A stretch of 33,805 bases of DNA from Delftia tsuruhatensis NBRC 16741 (lineage in GTDB: Bacteria; Pseudomonadota; Gammaproteobacteria; Burkholderiales; Burkholderiaceae_C): positions 1-33,805 of the forward strand of contig NZ_BCTO01000039.1 of the NCBI RefSeq assembly GCF_001571325.1, read 5' to 3'. Made by a program: the position numbers and the translations under genes. Within the stretch, counting starts at the first letter, position 1. Every line of letters begins with the position of its first letter. Shown here in pieces: positions 1-5,990 of the stretch. The notes beneath the pieces were generated by a model, which was given only the letters and a program-made list of their open reading frames with translations, was not told where the DNA came from and searched no databases.

Positions 1-144
1 ACCGCGCGGCGGCACCCAGCCGGCGCTACGCTCCTGTGTGGCGCCGCACTCGGCAAACGGTGACTTTGCCAGGGCGGCCTCGACAGCCTGGAGGTCAGGT
101 GCCCAGGATTCGGAAATTCGGTAAATGATTAGGTTCGTGAGCAT
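1..144 (-). CDS. rdgC: RdgC recombination-associated protein, N-terminal part (cut by window edge)
   Basis: Reading leftward from the ATG at 144, the frame is open to the window edge (48 codons) and begins MLTNLIIYRIS, followed by a Cys at about residue 34 and GWVPPRG. These match the characteristic start of RdgC (NLIIYR, FxxCG, GWVPP). RdgC is a ring-shaped double-stranded DNA-binding protein that restrains RecA; phages often carry a copy in a recombination or early operon. It follows the preceding leftward gene after only a few bases, so it is probably the next gene of the leftward operon. The C-terminal five sixths lie outside the window. The family call is from recognised sequence; the role in this phage is inferred. 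Confidence 0.85.
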   Translation of the reverse strand, partial: MLTNLIIYRISESWAPDLQAVEAALAKSPFAECGATQERSAGWVPPRG

Positions 145-150
145 GATGTA

Positions 151-612
151 TCAGGCAAGGGATTTCGGATGCTTGGGCAGGCAGCCCAGGCGGTTGGCTT
201 CTGCATCGGTCCAGGCCGCATGACCCAGCAGCAGGGTGTGGGCCTGGGTGGCCAGGGCCAAGTTGGGCTGCACGCGCTTTGCCTGAGACACGAGCAGATC
301 CAGCAGCTTGGTATAGGCGCGGGTCTTGAGAATCCCCCAGCCGCCGAACTCGGGCGGCATGCGCTTCACCATCTGTTCGGCCTGGACGCCAATGCCCTTC
401 ACGGCTTCCCTGTGAACGAGCTTGGCCTCGTTGCGCAACTGGGCCGCCTCGGCCGAAAGTGCTTTTGCGCGTGCGCGCAGGTTGTAGGCTTCGACAGCGC
501 GTTTCTCGCCCTTTGCTTCGAGGCGCAGCGCGGCGGCCTCGGTGGCCTTGGCCTTGGCCTTGGCACGCATGATCATTTCTTGCGCGTAGAGATCTGCCGG
601 TGTTTGCGACAT
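151..612 (-). CDS. Hypothetical alpha-helical phage protein, 153 aa
   Basis: A 153-residue protein whose first 80 residues are almost entirely Ala, Lys, Glu, Arg and Leu, so a long helix or coiled coil is likely; the C-terminal half is more mixed (PPEFGGWGIL). The start at 612 is chosen because GGAG lies six bases before that ATG; an upstream TTG would add four residues but overlaps the ribosome site. It sits between a 95-residue gene and rdgC in the leftward operon, as expected for a recombination or early-accessory protein. I do not recognise the family and see no catalytic motif. Confidence 0.75.
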   Translation of the reverse strand: MSQTPADLYAQEMIMRAKAKAKATEAAALRLEAKGEKRAVEAYNLRARAKALSAEAAQLRNEAKLVHREAVKGIGVQAEQMVKRMPPEFGGWGILKTRAYTKLLDLLVSQAKRVQPNLALATQAHTLLLGHAAWTDAEANRLGCLPKHPKSLA

Positions 613-632
613 GGGGTTCTCCAAACGGTGGG

Positions 633-920
633 TTACAGGGCGCCGCCTTCGGTGTCGTCGGCGGGCAGGTGCTGGATGGCGGGCGCAGGGATCGCTCGCG
701 CGCGCGGTGCAGGCCCGGCCAGGAATTCGTCGCGCTTCACATAGAGCTGGTCGATCAGGGCGTCGGCCAGGCGGGGCAGGTCGCGGGCGTTCATCAGCAC
801 CGCGCTGCGGTCCTTCTCAAAGGGCACGCCTAGGGCTGCAAGGTTTGCCGCGTTGAGCTGCAGCACTGGGGCGATGGCCGCGCAGATCTGCGAGAGGTTG
901 AGCTTCTCGGGATTCGACAT
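633..920 (-). CDS. Hypothetical phage protein, 95 aa
   Basis: A small soluble protein starting MSNPEKLNLSQICAAI. It is predicted mostly helical, with a Pro/Ala-rich tail (about residues 68-95) ending in an acidic DDTEGG stretch. It lies 20 bases upstream of the 153-residue gene and 5 bases downstream of the 98-residue gene, all leftward, so it is probably co-transcribed with them. No signal peptide, membrane segment or metal-binding motif is visible. Function unknown. A role near recombination is only suggested by its nearness to rdgC. Confidence 0.7.
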   Translation of the reverse strand: MSNPEKLNLSQICAAIAPVLQLNAANLAALGVPFEKDRSAVLMNARDLPRLADALIDQLYVKRDEFLAGPAPRARAIPAPAIQHLPADDTEGGAL

Positions 921-925
921 GGCGA

Positions 926-1222
926 TCAGTGAGCCTCTGCCTTGACCTGGGACTCGCGCATCGCCTGGTAGCCGGCGAGCATCGGTTCAAGCTGCTGACG
1001 CAGATCCACGCCGGGCTCTAGGTTCGCGCCGACGCTGGCCAGGGCGCAACCCATGGCGTACAGGCCGCCATACAGGGCAAACGTGTTGCCGTTGCGCTGG
1101 CCATAGGCACTCAGGATTTCGATGATGGGCTCGGCCACATGCGTCATGGCATGGGCGTGGTGGTTGGACGTGATCTCGTGGGTGACGCGCACGCCTTCGA
1201 TGGGGTCTGTGGATTGGCTCAT
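926..1222 (-). CDS. Hypothetical phage protein, 98 aa
   Basis: The chosen ATG at 1222 has a GGAG sequence about ten bases upstream and starts MSQSTDPIEGVRVTHEI. The frame stays open much further upstream, but that extension is Arg/Pro/Cys-rich shadow sequence overlapping two other genes. The protein is His-rich near residues 20-30 (NHHAHAMTH) and then hydrophobic Ala/Gly/Leu (ALYGGLYAMGCALASVG), which could be a buried helix. It sits between the 30-residue membrane peptide and the 95-residue gene of the leftward operon. Family not recognised. Confidence 0.72.
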   Translation of the reverse strand: MSQSTDPIEGVRVTHEITSNHHAHAMTHVAEPIIEILSAYGQRNGNTFALYGGLYAMGCALASVGANLEPGVDLRQQLEPMLAGYQAMRESQVKAEAH

Positions 1223-1239
1223 GAGCTGGTGCTCCAGGT

Positions 1240-1332
1240 TCAGAAAAGGGGTGCTCCGGAGATGGCGACCGCAGCAGCAAAACCGGCGGCCGAGAAGGCC
1301 GACCAGAGGAAAAAGCCGAGGAGTTTGTTCAT
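1240..1332 (-). CDS. Small single-pass membrane peptide, 30 aa
   Basis: A 30-residue frame starting MNKLLGFFLWSAFSAAG and consisting almost wholly of one hydrophobic segment. Its ATG overlaps the stop of the upstream gene (ATGA), a translational-coupling arrangement that supports it being real despite its size. Leftward operon neighbours are the 103-residue membrane-anchored protein and the 98-residue protein. It may act with the upstream anchored protein in the inner membrane. Function unknown. Confidence 0.55.
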   Translation of the reverse strand: MNKLLGFFLWSAFSAAGFAAAVAISGAPLF

Positions 1333-1640
1333 GGCAGCTCGCGCAGGCATTCCATGGATTGCGGGCCGTTCCAGACCACGGCATGGCCGGGCGGGCAGGC
1401 CTGTGCTGCGCTGTGCGCGCGCTGCACGTCCGCTGCGCTGGCCGCGGGTTCCTGGGCCGCGCCGGCATCCGCGCAGGCGCTGAGCACGATGGCCACCAGC
1501 AGGACAAGGCACAGCAGCAGCCAACTGCCGGGCGTGGGCGCTGGGTCCGGCTCGGAAACAGGGCCAGGGCGCGAGGCCTCGCGGAGAAAGCGCGCATCGG
1601 GGTCAGGATTGACGGGCTCGGATGGGATCACTCGTTGCAT
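1329..1640 (-). CDS. Membrane-anchored hypothetical protein with NPDPDAR N-terminal motif, 103 aa
   Basis: The protein begins MQRVIPSEPVNPDPDARFLREA, then a Pro-rich linker, one transmembrane segment at about residues 39-54 (WLLLCLVLLVAIVLSAC), and a Cys-containing C-terminal region (QACPPGHAVVWNG). LSAC resembles a lipobox, but it follows more than 50 residues rather than a short signal peptide, so an N-in single-pass protein is more likely than a lipoprotein. GGAGAG lies just before the ATG. The gene overlaps the next upstream gene by 13 bases and the downstream membrane peptide by 4. Its first 20 residues closely match the start of the protein at 2163-2351. Confidence 0.65.
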   Translation of the reverse strand: MQRVIPSEPVNPDPDARFLREASRPGPVSEPDPAPTPGSWLLLCLVLLVAIVLSACADAGAAQEPAASAADVQRAHSAAQACPPGHAVVWNGPQSMECLRELP

Positions 1641-1825
1641 TTGGGCTCTCCAGAAACAGCAATCCCGCCAGAGGGCGGGATCGGGGTGGTGGCTGTTTGC
1701 CGCTGCAAGCGCTGGGCCTCCTGCTCGGCGATGAGGCGCTCTTCTTCGCGCCAGTCCGCATAGGTCTGCGGCTCATATGCGACGCGGCCGCGTTCGCCTC
1801 GCAGGCGGTTGAATCTGAATCTCAC
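1628..1825 (-). CDS. Hypothetical basic phage protein, 65 aa, GTG start
   Basis: From the GTG at 1825 the product begins VRFRFNRLRGERG, continues with an acidic and helical middle (WREEERLIAEQEAQRLQRQ) and ends in a Pro/Gly-rich tail. The longer upstream reading is unlikely because it runs through an intrinsic terminator hairpin at 1837-1873. The GGGAA sequence about seven bases before the GTG is a weak ribosome site. The gene starts right after the terminator, so it needs either its own promoter or read-through. Family not recognised. Confidence 0.5.
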   Translation of the reverse strand: MRFRFNRLRGERGRVAYEPQTYADWREEERLIAEQEAQRLQRQTATTPIPPSGGIAVSGEPKCNE

Positions 1826-1836
1826 GATGAATTCCC

Positions 1837-1873
1837 AAAAAAATAGCCCGCCCTGCATTGCTGCAAGGCGGGC
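1837..1873 (-). terminator. Intrinsic terminator, leftward
   Basis: On the minus strand, GCCCGCC pairs with GGCGGGC (1846-1852 with 1867-1873), an inner TGCA/TGCA extends the stem, and a seven-base T run follows (A run at 1837-1843 on the plus strand). It would stop leftward transcription before the 65-residue gene and could act as an attenuator inside the leftward operon. The plus strand has no T run after the stem. Confidence 0.75.
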
Positions 1874-2047
1874 CAATGCCGCACTAGGCGGGCCCCACAA
1901 AAACACAAGCCGTCAGTGTTGCTGAGAGCTTGCCAATGCCCGCACGGTGCAAGCGCGAGGAAGAAAAAGTCCGGTGCCCTTTCAGGGCGTGCCTATGAAT
2001 TCCAGGAGAACCATGAGTCAGCCATAGGCCCGGTAGTCAACCGAGGT

Positions 2048-2146
2048 TCAACTTGTAACCGGGAACATTGGTCCGGCCAACACAGCGACGTAGAGAGAGA
2101 TGAGGGTCACCACAGACCAGAAAAATGTTAGGAAAATATGCCGCAT
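2048..2146 (-). CDS. Small single-pass membrane protein, 32 aa
   Basis: A 32-residue frame starting MRHIFLTFFWSVVTLI and ending GPMFPVTS. Residues 3-24 form one strongly hydrophobic segment. GAGGAGG lies about five bases before the ATG, a near-perfect ribosome site that makes a chance frame unlikely. It follows the 62-residue gene after 16 bases. Phage early membrane micro-proteins of this size can be superinfection-exclusion or lysis-modulating factors, but nothing here fixes the role. Confidence 0.6.
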   Translation of the reverse strand: MRHIFLTFFWSVVTLISLYVAVLAGPMFPVTS

Positions 2147-2162
2147 CACAATCCTCCTCAAG

Positions 2163-2351
2163 TCATTGAAAAAGCGTGCGAATCGCCCGAGAAAAAGCCT
2201 TCGAAAAACGTCGGAAGGGACTGCGAGATCTCCTGCTTCGCAGCTGTATGAGCTGGTAGCTGCCCCTTACCGGGAAAGCCTCCAATAGGCTCCTGTGATA
2301 GCGAGCATCCGGGTCTGGATTGAAAGACTCACTGGGCACAACTTGACTCAT
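2163..2351 (-). CDS. Arg-rich small protein with NPDPDAR N-terminal motif, 62 aa
   Basis: Begins MSQVVPSESFNPDPDARYH; GGAGGT four bases before the ATG at 2351 decides this start over an in-frame codon four residues earlier. The second half is very basic (RSRRSRSPFRRFSKAFSRAIR). The first 20 residues resemble the start of the membrane-anchored protein at 1329-1640 (V/I-PSE, then NPDPDAR), although the remainders are unrelated. No promoter is evident in the 320 bases upstream. Function unknown; the basic tail might bind nucleic acid. Confidence 0.6.
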   Translation of the reverse strand: MSQVVPSESFNPDPDARYHRSLLEAFPVRGSYQLIQLRSRRSRSPFRRFSKAFSRAIRTLFQ

Positions 2352-2673
2352 GCTTACCTCCATCAGCAGGGTTTTGCAGGGCTTGGGACAGACGCTATTT
2401 CAGCTTGTTGTGAGGCCTCTGCTTGCGAGCAAAGACAGGTTGGTTATGTAGGTCCGACAAGCCCTGGCTGTATGAATTTCTTGGACAAGGTGTCCGCGTG
2501 GGACGCGGGCGGAAAGTGGGAGCGGAGCTTCCTTGTGCCTGTGGCGGCCCCGTAAGGGGCCACATGCATGCGTGATGCAAGCGCATCCAGGCCAGAGTCG
2601 CCAACAATGGTTTACATGCCCCAAGAAGCAGCGCTCTTAGACTGTTGCACGCAACTCTATGAAAGGCTCCCGC
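2352..2673. other. Non-coding stretch
   Basis: No supported gene on either strand. The frames open here are Arg/Pro/Cys-rich readings without good ribosome sites. A perfect GGCCCC-gtaa-GGGGCC stem-loop lies at 2546-2561 without a T run. The stretch must hold the start signals for the leftward 62-residue gene and the rightward lipoprotein gene, but I see no convincing -35/-10 pair. Confidence 0.5.
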
Positions 2674-2811
2674 ATGAAAATCGCTTTCGCCATGGCCGTT
2701 GCGGCCTTTGTTCTCGGCGGCTGTGCTGTGTATGACGATGGCTACCGTGGCGGGTACAAGAGCCATCCTCACGGTTGCCCGCCTGGCCAAGCCAAGAAGG
2801 GCAACTGCTGA
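2674..2811 (+). CDS. Small secreted lipoprotein, 45 aa
   Basis: The product begins MKIAFAMAVAAFVLGGC: a short basic start, a hydrophobic segment and a lipobox LGGC, so lipid attachment at Cys17 is expected. The mature part (about 29 residues) is Gly/Tyr-rich and ends in a Cys-containing, basic HGCPPGQAKKGNC. AAAGG lies several bases upstream of the ATG, and a strong intrinsic terminator follows within 10 bases, so this is a self-contained unit. It points against the leftward operon around it, as expected for a lysogeny-expressed accessory gene. Similar tiny lipoproteins occur in Comamonadaceae; function unknown. Confidence 0.7.
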   Translation: MKIAFAMAVAAFVLGGCAVYDDGYRGGYKSHPHGCPPGQAKKGNC

Positions 2812-2818
2812 ACTCCAG

Positions 2819-2845
2819 AACCCGCCTCGGCGGGTTTTGTTTTTT
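2819..2845 (+). terminator. Intrinsic terminator of the lipoprotein gene
   Basis: AACCCGCC-tc-GGCGGGTT followed by TTGTTTTTT, eight bases after the lipoprotein stop codon. Confidence 0.85.
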
Positions 2846-2877
2846 GGGGTCCGCGCGAGGGTCCCGGTCCCCAGACG

Positions 2878-2910
2878 AAAAGGCCCGCGAGCGGTGAAGC
2901 TGCGGGCCTT
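2878..2910 (-). terminator. Intrinsic terminator, leftward
   Basis: The arms AAGGCCCGC (2880-2888) and GCGGGCCTT (2902-2910) are perfect complements. On the minus strand the stem ends in TTTTCG. It would end a leftward transcript crossing the non-coding stretch at 2911-3569, which suggests that stretch is transcribed leftward. Confidence 0.6.
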
Positions 2911-3569
2911 GGAAGAAAAATGCCGATGCCGTGTTGGCGTGCCCGGGGAAAGGATTTGAGAGGGAGGGAGGAGAAGTCTCCCGGGCTCGGCGGAATCTGG
3001 TGGAAGGCAGTATGAGGGCTGATTCTTAAGAAATGCTTTACGGCTTGTAAAGAAAGTGCAGGGCTTCCACCTGCTGCGGCTTGCGAGGCCTCTGCGACCC
3101 CGTGGCCAGGGTAAGGATGATGGCATGCCGTGTAAGCCCCGGCTTCCCACTATCGACGGTGGCTAGACTTTCACTGCTTGCAGGCGGGCAAATGCCTGTC
3201 ACGATTTGCCATCACAGATAGGGGCCGGATGCGATCCCGGCACAGAAGCGAGCGCTGTTTTTCATGGCAGCCGCATGGCCCTTGCGGGTACGGCCTAGGA
3301 AGCCTGTCGCTCCGGTTGCTCCCATTCCCCGCGCGTCGCCCGCGCATTCCCTATCTGTGATGGTCCCCGCTGCTTTCCCGGGGTGGTCAGATAGATCCCA
3401 GTGCACGCCGACTACGTACCTCCCGTGCACCAGGCACGGCCACGACGCTACCCGTGGTCATCTCTCGTCACCATCATGGAAACGGATTCAGCCTGCGGGC
3501 GCGCTCTACTGCCCACTGAATCCATTCGGAGCGCTTCCATGATGGCCCCGGCGCTGTGCCGGGACATGT
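2911..3569. other. Non-coding stretch, about 660 bases
   Basis: No frame here has both a ribosome site and protein-like composition. It carries the three pairing segments described at 3209-3394, and on its left ends in a leftward terminator. A leftward frame at 3212-3430 spans the pairing segments but is Gly/Arg-rich with no clear ribosome site. I read the stretch as a regulatory leader of the leftward operon. Confidence 0.5.
3209..3394 (-). ncRNA. Candidate leader RNA with three mutually pairing segments (P4 immunity-like layout)
   Basis: CCATCACAGATAGGG (3209-3223) and CCCTATCTGTGATGG (3349-3363) are a perfect 15-base inverted pair. A third segment, CAGATAG (3388-3394), can pair with the CTATCTG core (3351-3357) and is supported by an inner CCCCG/CGGGG pairing. 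The middle segment can therefore pair with either neighbour but not both. Phage P4 uses such a seqA/seqB/seqC arrangement for RNA-based immunity and premature termination. The terminator at 2878-2910 lies downstream on the leftward transcript. The pairing is seen directly; transcription and function are inference. Confidence 0.4.
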
Positions 3570-3845
3570 TCAATCGGCTGCCGCCGCAGCGGACAGCCGT
3601 GATTGCTCAGCCTGCGCCCGTGCCATGTCGCGCAGCTCTCGCAGGTAGCCGGCCATCTCGGCCAGCACCGGCTGCGCCTCGGGCTGCTCTGCCGCGAAGT
3701 CCTCACCCAGGGTCTGGGCCAGGCGGTGGACTATCTCGGCGTTGAGGCTGCGGCCGGCGGCCTTGGCCTGCGCCTTCAGATCGAGGTGCATAGGCGTTGG
3801 CAGCCGGGCGATGAACTTGGTGTTGTCTTCGTCCCGCATCCCCAT
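3570..3845 (-). CDS. Arc/Mnt-family ribbon-helix-helix DNA-binding protein, 91 aa
   Basis: Residues about 5-40 carry the Arc-type pattern: a short strand (KFIARLP), then LDLKAQAKAAGRSLNAEIVHRL, matching the ribbon-helix-helix fold in which a dimer reads the major groove with strand residues. The C-terminal 50 residues look helical and Ala/Glu-rich. The start ATG at 3845 overlaps the stop of the upstream gene (TGATG), so the two are translationally coupled. Arc-like proteins in phages repress promoters of early or antirepressor genes. This one probably regulates the leftward operon or acts with the coupled upstream protein; the target is unknown. Confidence 0.82.
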   Translation of the reverse strand: MGMRDEDNTKFIARLPTPMHLDLKAQAKAAGRSLNAEIVHRLAQTLGEDFAAEQPEAQPVLAEMAGYLRELRDMARAQAEQSRLSAAAAAD

Positions 3846-4204
3846 CACAGCGCTAGGCGCCGCTCCATGTCCTGCAGGGCCGCGCAGTCCTTGCGCAACT
3901 CGGTGGCCAGGTCATTGAGTCGGCGAACCAGAGGCGTGGGGGATACAGGTTCGGCTTCGTGCGCACTGCCCTCGGCAGAGACACCGGCCGCCGACAGCAC
4001 AGGCTCCAACCGGCCGAATATGCGCCTGATGGTGTTCTGCAAGTCCTCCATGCCTGCATCGATGTTGCTGAGCGCGGCTTCGACTTGGCTCTGCGGGGCC
4101 GGGGCGATCTGGATGCCCTCACGGAGGGCTCCCAGGCCTGCAGTAGCGAGGGCGGATTGGGCGGCCTGTGCGTGGCGCAGGCCTGTGTTTGCGGAAACGG
4201 TCAC
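3845..4204 (-). CDS. Hypothetical helical phage protein, 119 aa, GTG start
   Basis: Starts at GTG 4204 (VTVSANTGLRHAQ), with AGGAG seven bases upstream. The GTG overlaps the stop of the short frame at 4201-4401 (GTGA). The protein is Ala-rich and helical, with a central stretch NIDAGMEDLQNTIRRIFGRLE and an amphipathic C-terminal helix (LATELRKDCAALQDMERRL) that could form a coiled coil. Its stop overlaps the start of the Arc-like gene, so it may be a partner of that regulator. No known family recognised. Confidence 0.65.
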   Translation of the reverse strand: MTVSANTGLRHAQAAQSALATAGLGALREGIQIAPAPQSQVEAALSNIDAGMEDLQNTIRRIFGRLEPVLSAAGVSAEGSAHEAEPVSPTPLVRRLNDLATELRKDCAALQDMERRLAL

Positions 4205-4401
4205 GGTGATCTCCTGTGGTGGTGGCGGAAACAAAAGAGGCCTCCCGCATTGAGAAGCCTCTTTTGTTTCGCCCCGATGCGCTCGGGGAGGGCGTGCTGC
4301 ATCTGGTAGCAGCTGCGCGGCATCAATATGCCGCACCGTTTATTTGCTCCGTGGTGCCATCTCACTGCGTTCATCACCGGAATGCCAGGGCGGTGTTCCA
4401 T
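4201..4401 (-). CDS. Possible small basic protein, 66 aa, first gene of leftward operon
   Basis: Starts MEHRPGIPVMNAVRWHHG with AGGAG six bases before the ATG, and its stop overlaps the GTG of the next gene (GTGA); both features argue it is translated. The C-terminal part reads GAKQKRLLNAGGLFCFRHHHRR and coincides with a 14-base palindrome in the DNA. I recall this pattern from short Ash/Icd-like proteins encoded near P4-type immunity regions, but that is memory of style rather than an alignment. If not a gene, this is leader RNA of the pL transcript. Confidence 0.4.
   Translation of the reverse strand: MEHRPGIPVMNAVRWHHGANKRCGILMPRSCYQMQHALPERIGAKQKRLLNAGGLFCFRHHHRRSP
4228..4271. terminator. 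Perfect 14-base palindrome, possible bidirectional terminator
   Basis: GAAACAAAAGAGGC (4228-4241) and GCCTCTTTTGTTTC (4258-4271) are exact complements around a 16-base centre. On either strand the stem carries a T-rich 3' arm (CTTTTGTTTC), as in bidirectional terminators. It lies inside the possible 66-residue gene. Reading it from either strand gives similar peptides (ETKEAS and LLFRP-like). Confidence 0.5.
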
Positions 4402-4705
4402 CGTCGGCTCCTGATGCGCTGGCGCGCACCCTTCACTGCCTCCCGCCTACTCTCTACAGGGCATGCCGCCCGCAGTTCCTTCCCTATGCCGTGAACCGTG
4501 CTTTGACGGACTGGCAACCGCGCGGAGACGCGGCGCGCTGACCTGGCCCATGCCCAGGAGCGCCATTTCGCCGGACGAATGCCCCTCGGGTGGGGCAAGC
4601 AACATCGGCGTGCAACTTGTCAAAGACCGGGGCTTGCCCGGTCGATGCCGTGGTGCCCAACTTCCCAGCCGGTCCGCGATGTGCGGTGGCTGAGGTGTTA
4701 GACGA
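4402..4705 (-). other. Leader of the leftward operon, no firm gene
   Basis: Between the pL-like promoter and the first plausible gene lie about 300 bases. An Arg-rich leftward frame (4374-4598) ends LRAACPVESRREAVKGARQ and overlaps the next ATG by its stop, but only a weak TTG start is available. A small stem from GGGGCTTGCC / GGCAAGCCCC-like sequence lies near 4628-4640. I leave the stretch unassigned. Confidence 0.35.
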
Positions 4706-4735
4706 AGATTAGCGCATCGCTACTATTCAGGTCAA
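4706..4735 (-). promoter_or_regulatory. pL-like leftward promoter
   Basis: On the minus strand, TTGACC (4730-4735) is separated by 18 bases from TAATCT (4706-4711). One 13-bp operator overlaps the -10 and spacer; a second abuts the -35. The layout mirrors the rightward promoter at 6775-6803. Expected transcript start is near 4699. Confidence 0.75.
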
Positions 4736-4748
4736 TAGCGCATCGCTA
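4710..4748. promoter_or_regulatory. Left operator pair for the phage repressor
   Basis: Two identical copies of TAGCGCATCGCTA at 4710-4722 and 4736-4748, centres 26 bp apart. Related sites lie at 6738-6750, 6762-6774 and 6786-6798 in the repressor/cro interval, so these are probably repressor and Cro operators. The half-site is TAGCG / CGCTA. Confidence 0.8.
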
Positions 4749-4818
4749 ACTTTTTTGAGATACTAGTGGCATTGAGTGCTCGCTTGCAAGCAGAAGGGCC
4801 AAAGCGCAGGCGTATAGG

Positions 4819-5118
4819 TCAGGCAAAGTGGACTTCGAAAAAAGCCTCTTCGACAGCAATGCCCTCGAGCCCTGCTTGATGAGCGGCTTCTGCGGCTTTC
4901 AGCCAGGAGATCGCTGTTTTTTCGTCGGCCTTGCTTATCACGCCGCCCTCGGCCGCATCGTTGAAGAGCTTGTAGGCCCGGGTCATGGCGTCATGGTCGG
5001 GAAAGCTTCGTTCAAGCACCTTGGCGAAGCGGGCTTCGGCCTTGGCTTTGATGTCGTGCTCGATGCCATCGCAGTCTTGAAGGGTGACGCGGAACGTGCT
5101 GAGGGCAGTAGTGGTCAT
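4819..5118 (-). CDS. Hypothetical phage protein, 99 aa
   Basis: Begins MTTTALSTFRVTLQDCDG. AGGA six bases upstream favours the ATG at 5118 over one two codons earlier. The first 40 residues look like a short strand-helix unit (FRVTLQDCDGIEHDIKAKAEARFAKVLE); the rest is helical and acidic, ending EEAFFEVHFA. It is leftward, between the pL promoter and an intrinsic terminator at 5223-5244, so it likely has its own promoter in the AT-rich stretch at 5125-5200, which contains several AACTGT/ACAGTT repeats. It reads toward pL, where immunity-region accessory genes such as exclusion factors often lie. Family not recognised. Confidence 0.65.
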   Translation of the reverse strand: MTTTALSTFRVTLQDCDGIEHDIKAKAEARFAKVLERSFPDHDAMTRAYKLFNDAAEGGVISKADEKTAISWLKAAEAAHQAGLEGIAVEEAFFEVHFA

Positions 5119-5222
5119 GTGCATCCTTTGTGCTGGTTAAAAACACAGTTAAAGTATGCACCAATACTGTTGTTTTGTACAGTTGTTGGTTTGGCGCGTC
5201 AGCATGTCGCGTGACGGCCATG

Positions 5223-5244
5223 AAAAAGCCCGCTCAAGGCGGGC
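5223..5244 (-). terminator. Intrinsic terminator of the leftward repressor transcript
   Basis: GCCCGC (5228-5233) pairs with GCGGGC (5239-5244); on the minus strand TTTTTC follows. It faces transcription coming from the repressor operon, which would cross the opposite-strand gene at 5257-5649 before stopping here. Confidence 0.8.
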
Positions 5245-5256
5245 AGAGGAGTCGGT

Positions 5257-5649
5257 ATGTCGGAGAAAGCGAACAGTGTGGTTGCAACAGAGGCTCAGTA
5301 CAGGATTGCTGAGCTGGCCGCGCGTGCTGCAGGAGATCAGCTTAGGTCACTGGTAGATCGCGGCCTCGAGATGACGCCTGCGGGGGCTGCCCGAGTCATC
5401 GTAGATGCGTGGCGCGACGCTCTTGCAGCGGCTGTGCTCGCACTAGTAGGCGGCGATAGCACCAATGCCGCGGAGTGGCCGGCCAAGCTATCCGATGCGC
5501 CGAATCGTGCGAAGCTCGTTGCTCGCGCAAGGATGCTGCTGGCTATATCAAAGGAGTTGGATCTACCTCTTGCTGGATCAAGCGACGCAGAACTGCAAGA
5601 GGAAATTGAGAGTCTGCGAGCTGAGGTTCAATCGTATTCCTTGAATTGA
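5257..5649 (+). CDS. Hypothetical protein, 130 aa, in the immunity region
   Basis: Starts MSEKANSVVATEAQYRIAEL with GAGGAG seven bases upstream. It is Ala/Leu-rich and helical throughout, with an acidic C-terminal helix (DAELQEEIESLRAEVQ) that could be a coiled coil. It is the only rightward gene among leftward immunity genes. Its last 22 bases overlap the end of the 111-residue gene tail to tail, and its whole length is antisense to the presumed repressor transcript up to the terminator at 5223. Such placement suits a lysogeny-expressed accessory gene. No family recognised. Confidence 0.65.
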   Translation: MSEKANSVVATEAQYRIAELAARAAGDQLRSLVDRGLEMTPAGAARVIVDAWRDALAAAVLALVGGDSTNAAEWPAKLSDAPNRAKLVARARMLLAISKELDLPLAGSSDAELQEEIESLRAEVQSYSLN

Positions 5650-5963
5650 CTTTTGAGTCTCAGCTGAAGCGATTCAGATACAGCGTTAAGCATCTCTTTG
5701 CGTTTCTTTTTGGCATCAATTTCCTCTGAAACTTTTCTTTGCTCCAGTGAATGGTATTCATTTTCAAATTCTTGAATATCGCGCTTAGAGACTGAAAGCG
5801 GGTCCTTACTTTTAAGGACAACAACGCCATCAATAAAATGCACCGTTAGCCCTTCTCGCAGAGATATTTTTTTGATTATCTCAGTATTTGGATAGTTCGA
5901 GAGTTCTACGGCCACCTCGTTAGGGCCCTTGGTGTAGTCATCATTGATGCCAATTACTTGCAT
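5628..5963 (-). CDS. Hypothetical protein co-transcribed with the repressor, 111 aa
   Basis: Starts MQVIGINDDYTKGPNEVAVEL with GGAGG six bases upstream. It begins 27 bases after the repressor stop codon, so it is probably expressed in the lysogen. The N-terminal half looks beta-rich (EGLTVHFIDGVVVLK); the C-terminal half is a charged helix (EQRKVSEEIDAKKKRKEML). Base composition is clearly AT-richer than the flanking phage genes, which suggests acquisition from elsewhere. Genes in this slot often encode superinfection exclusion or anti-phage functions, but that is inference from position only. Confidence 0.7.
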   Translation of the reverse strand: MQVIGINDDYTKGPNEVAVELSNYPNTEIIKKISLREGLTVHFIDGVVVLKSKDPLSVSKRDIQEFENEYHSLEQRKVSEEIDAKKKRKEMLNAVSESLQLRLKSQFKEYD

Positions 5964-5990
5964 ATCAACCTCCGGATAAAGAGCTTTTAA

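Noticed and set aside
2395..3150. 251-residue leftward frame across the lipoprotein gene
   Set aside because: It runs through two intrinsic terminators and the lipoprotein gene and has no ribosome site or protein-like pattern.
5125..5200. AACTGT/ACAGTT repeats as an operator
   Set aside because: Short, unevenly spaced and without a clear symmetric pair; mentioned only as a possible regulatory stretch.
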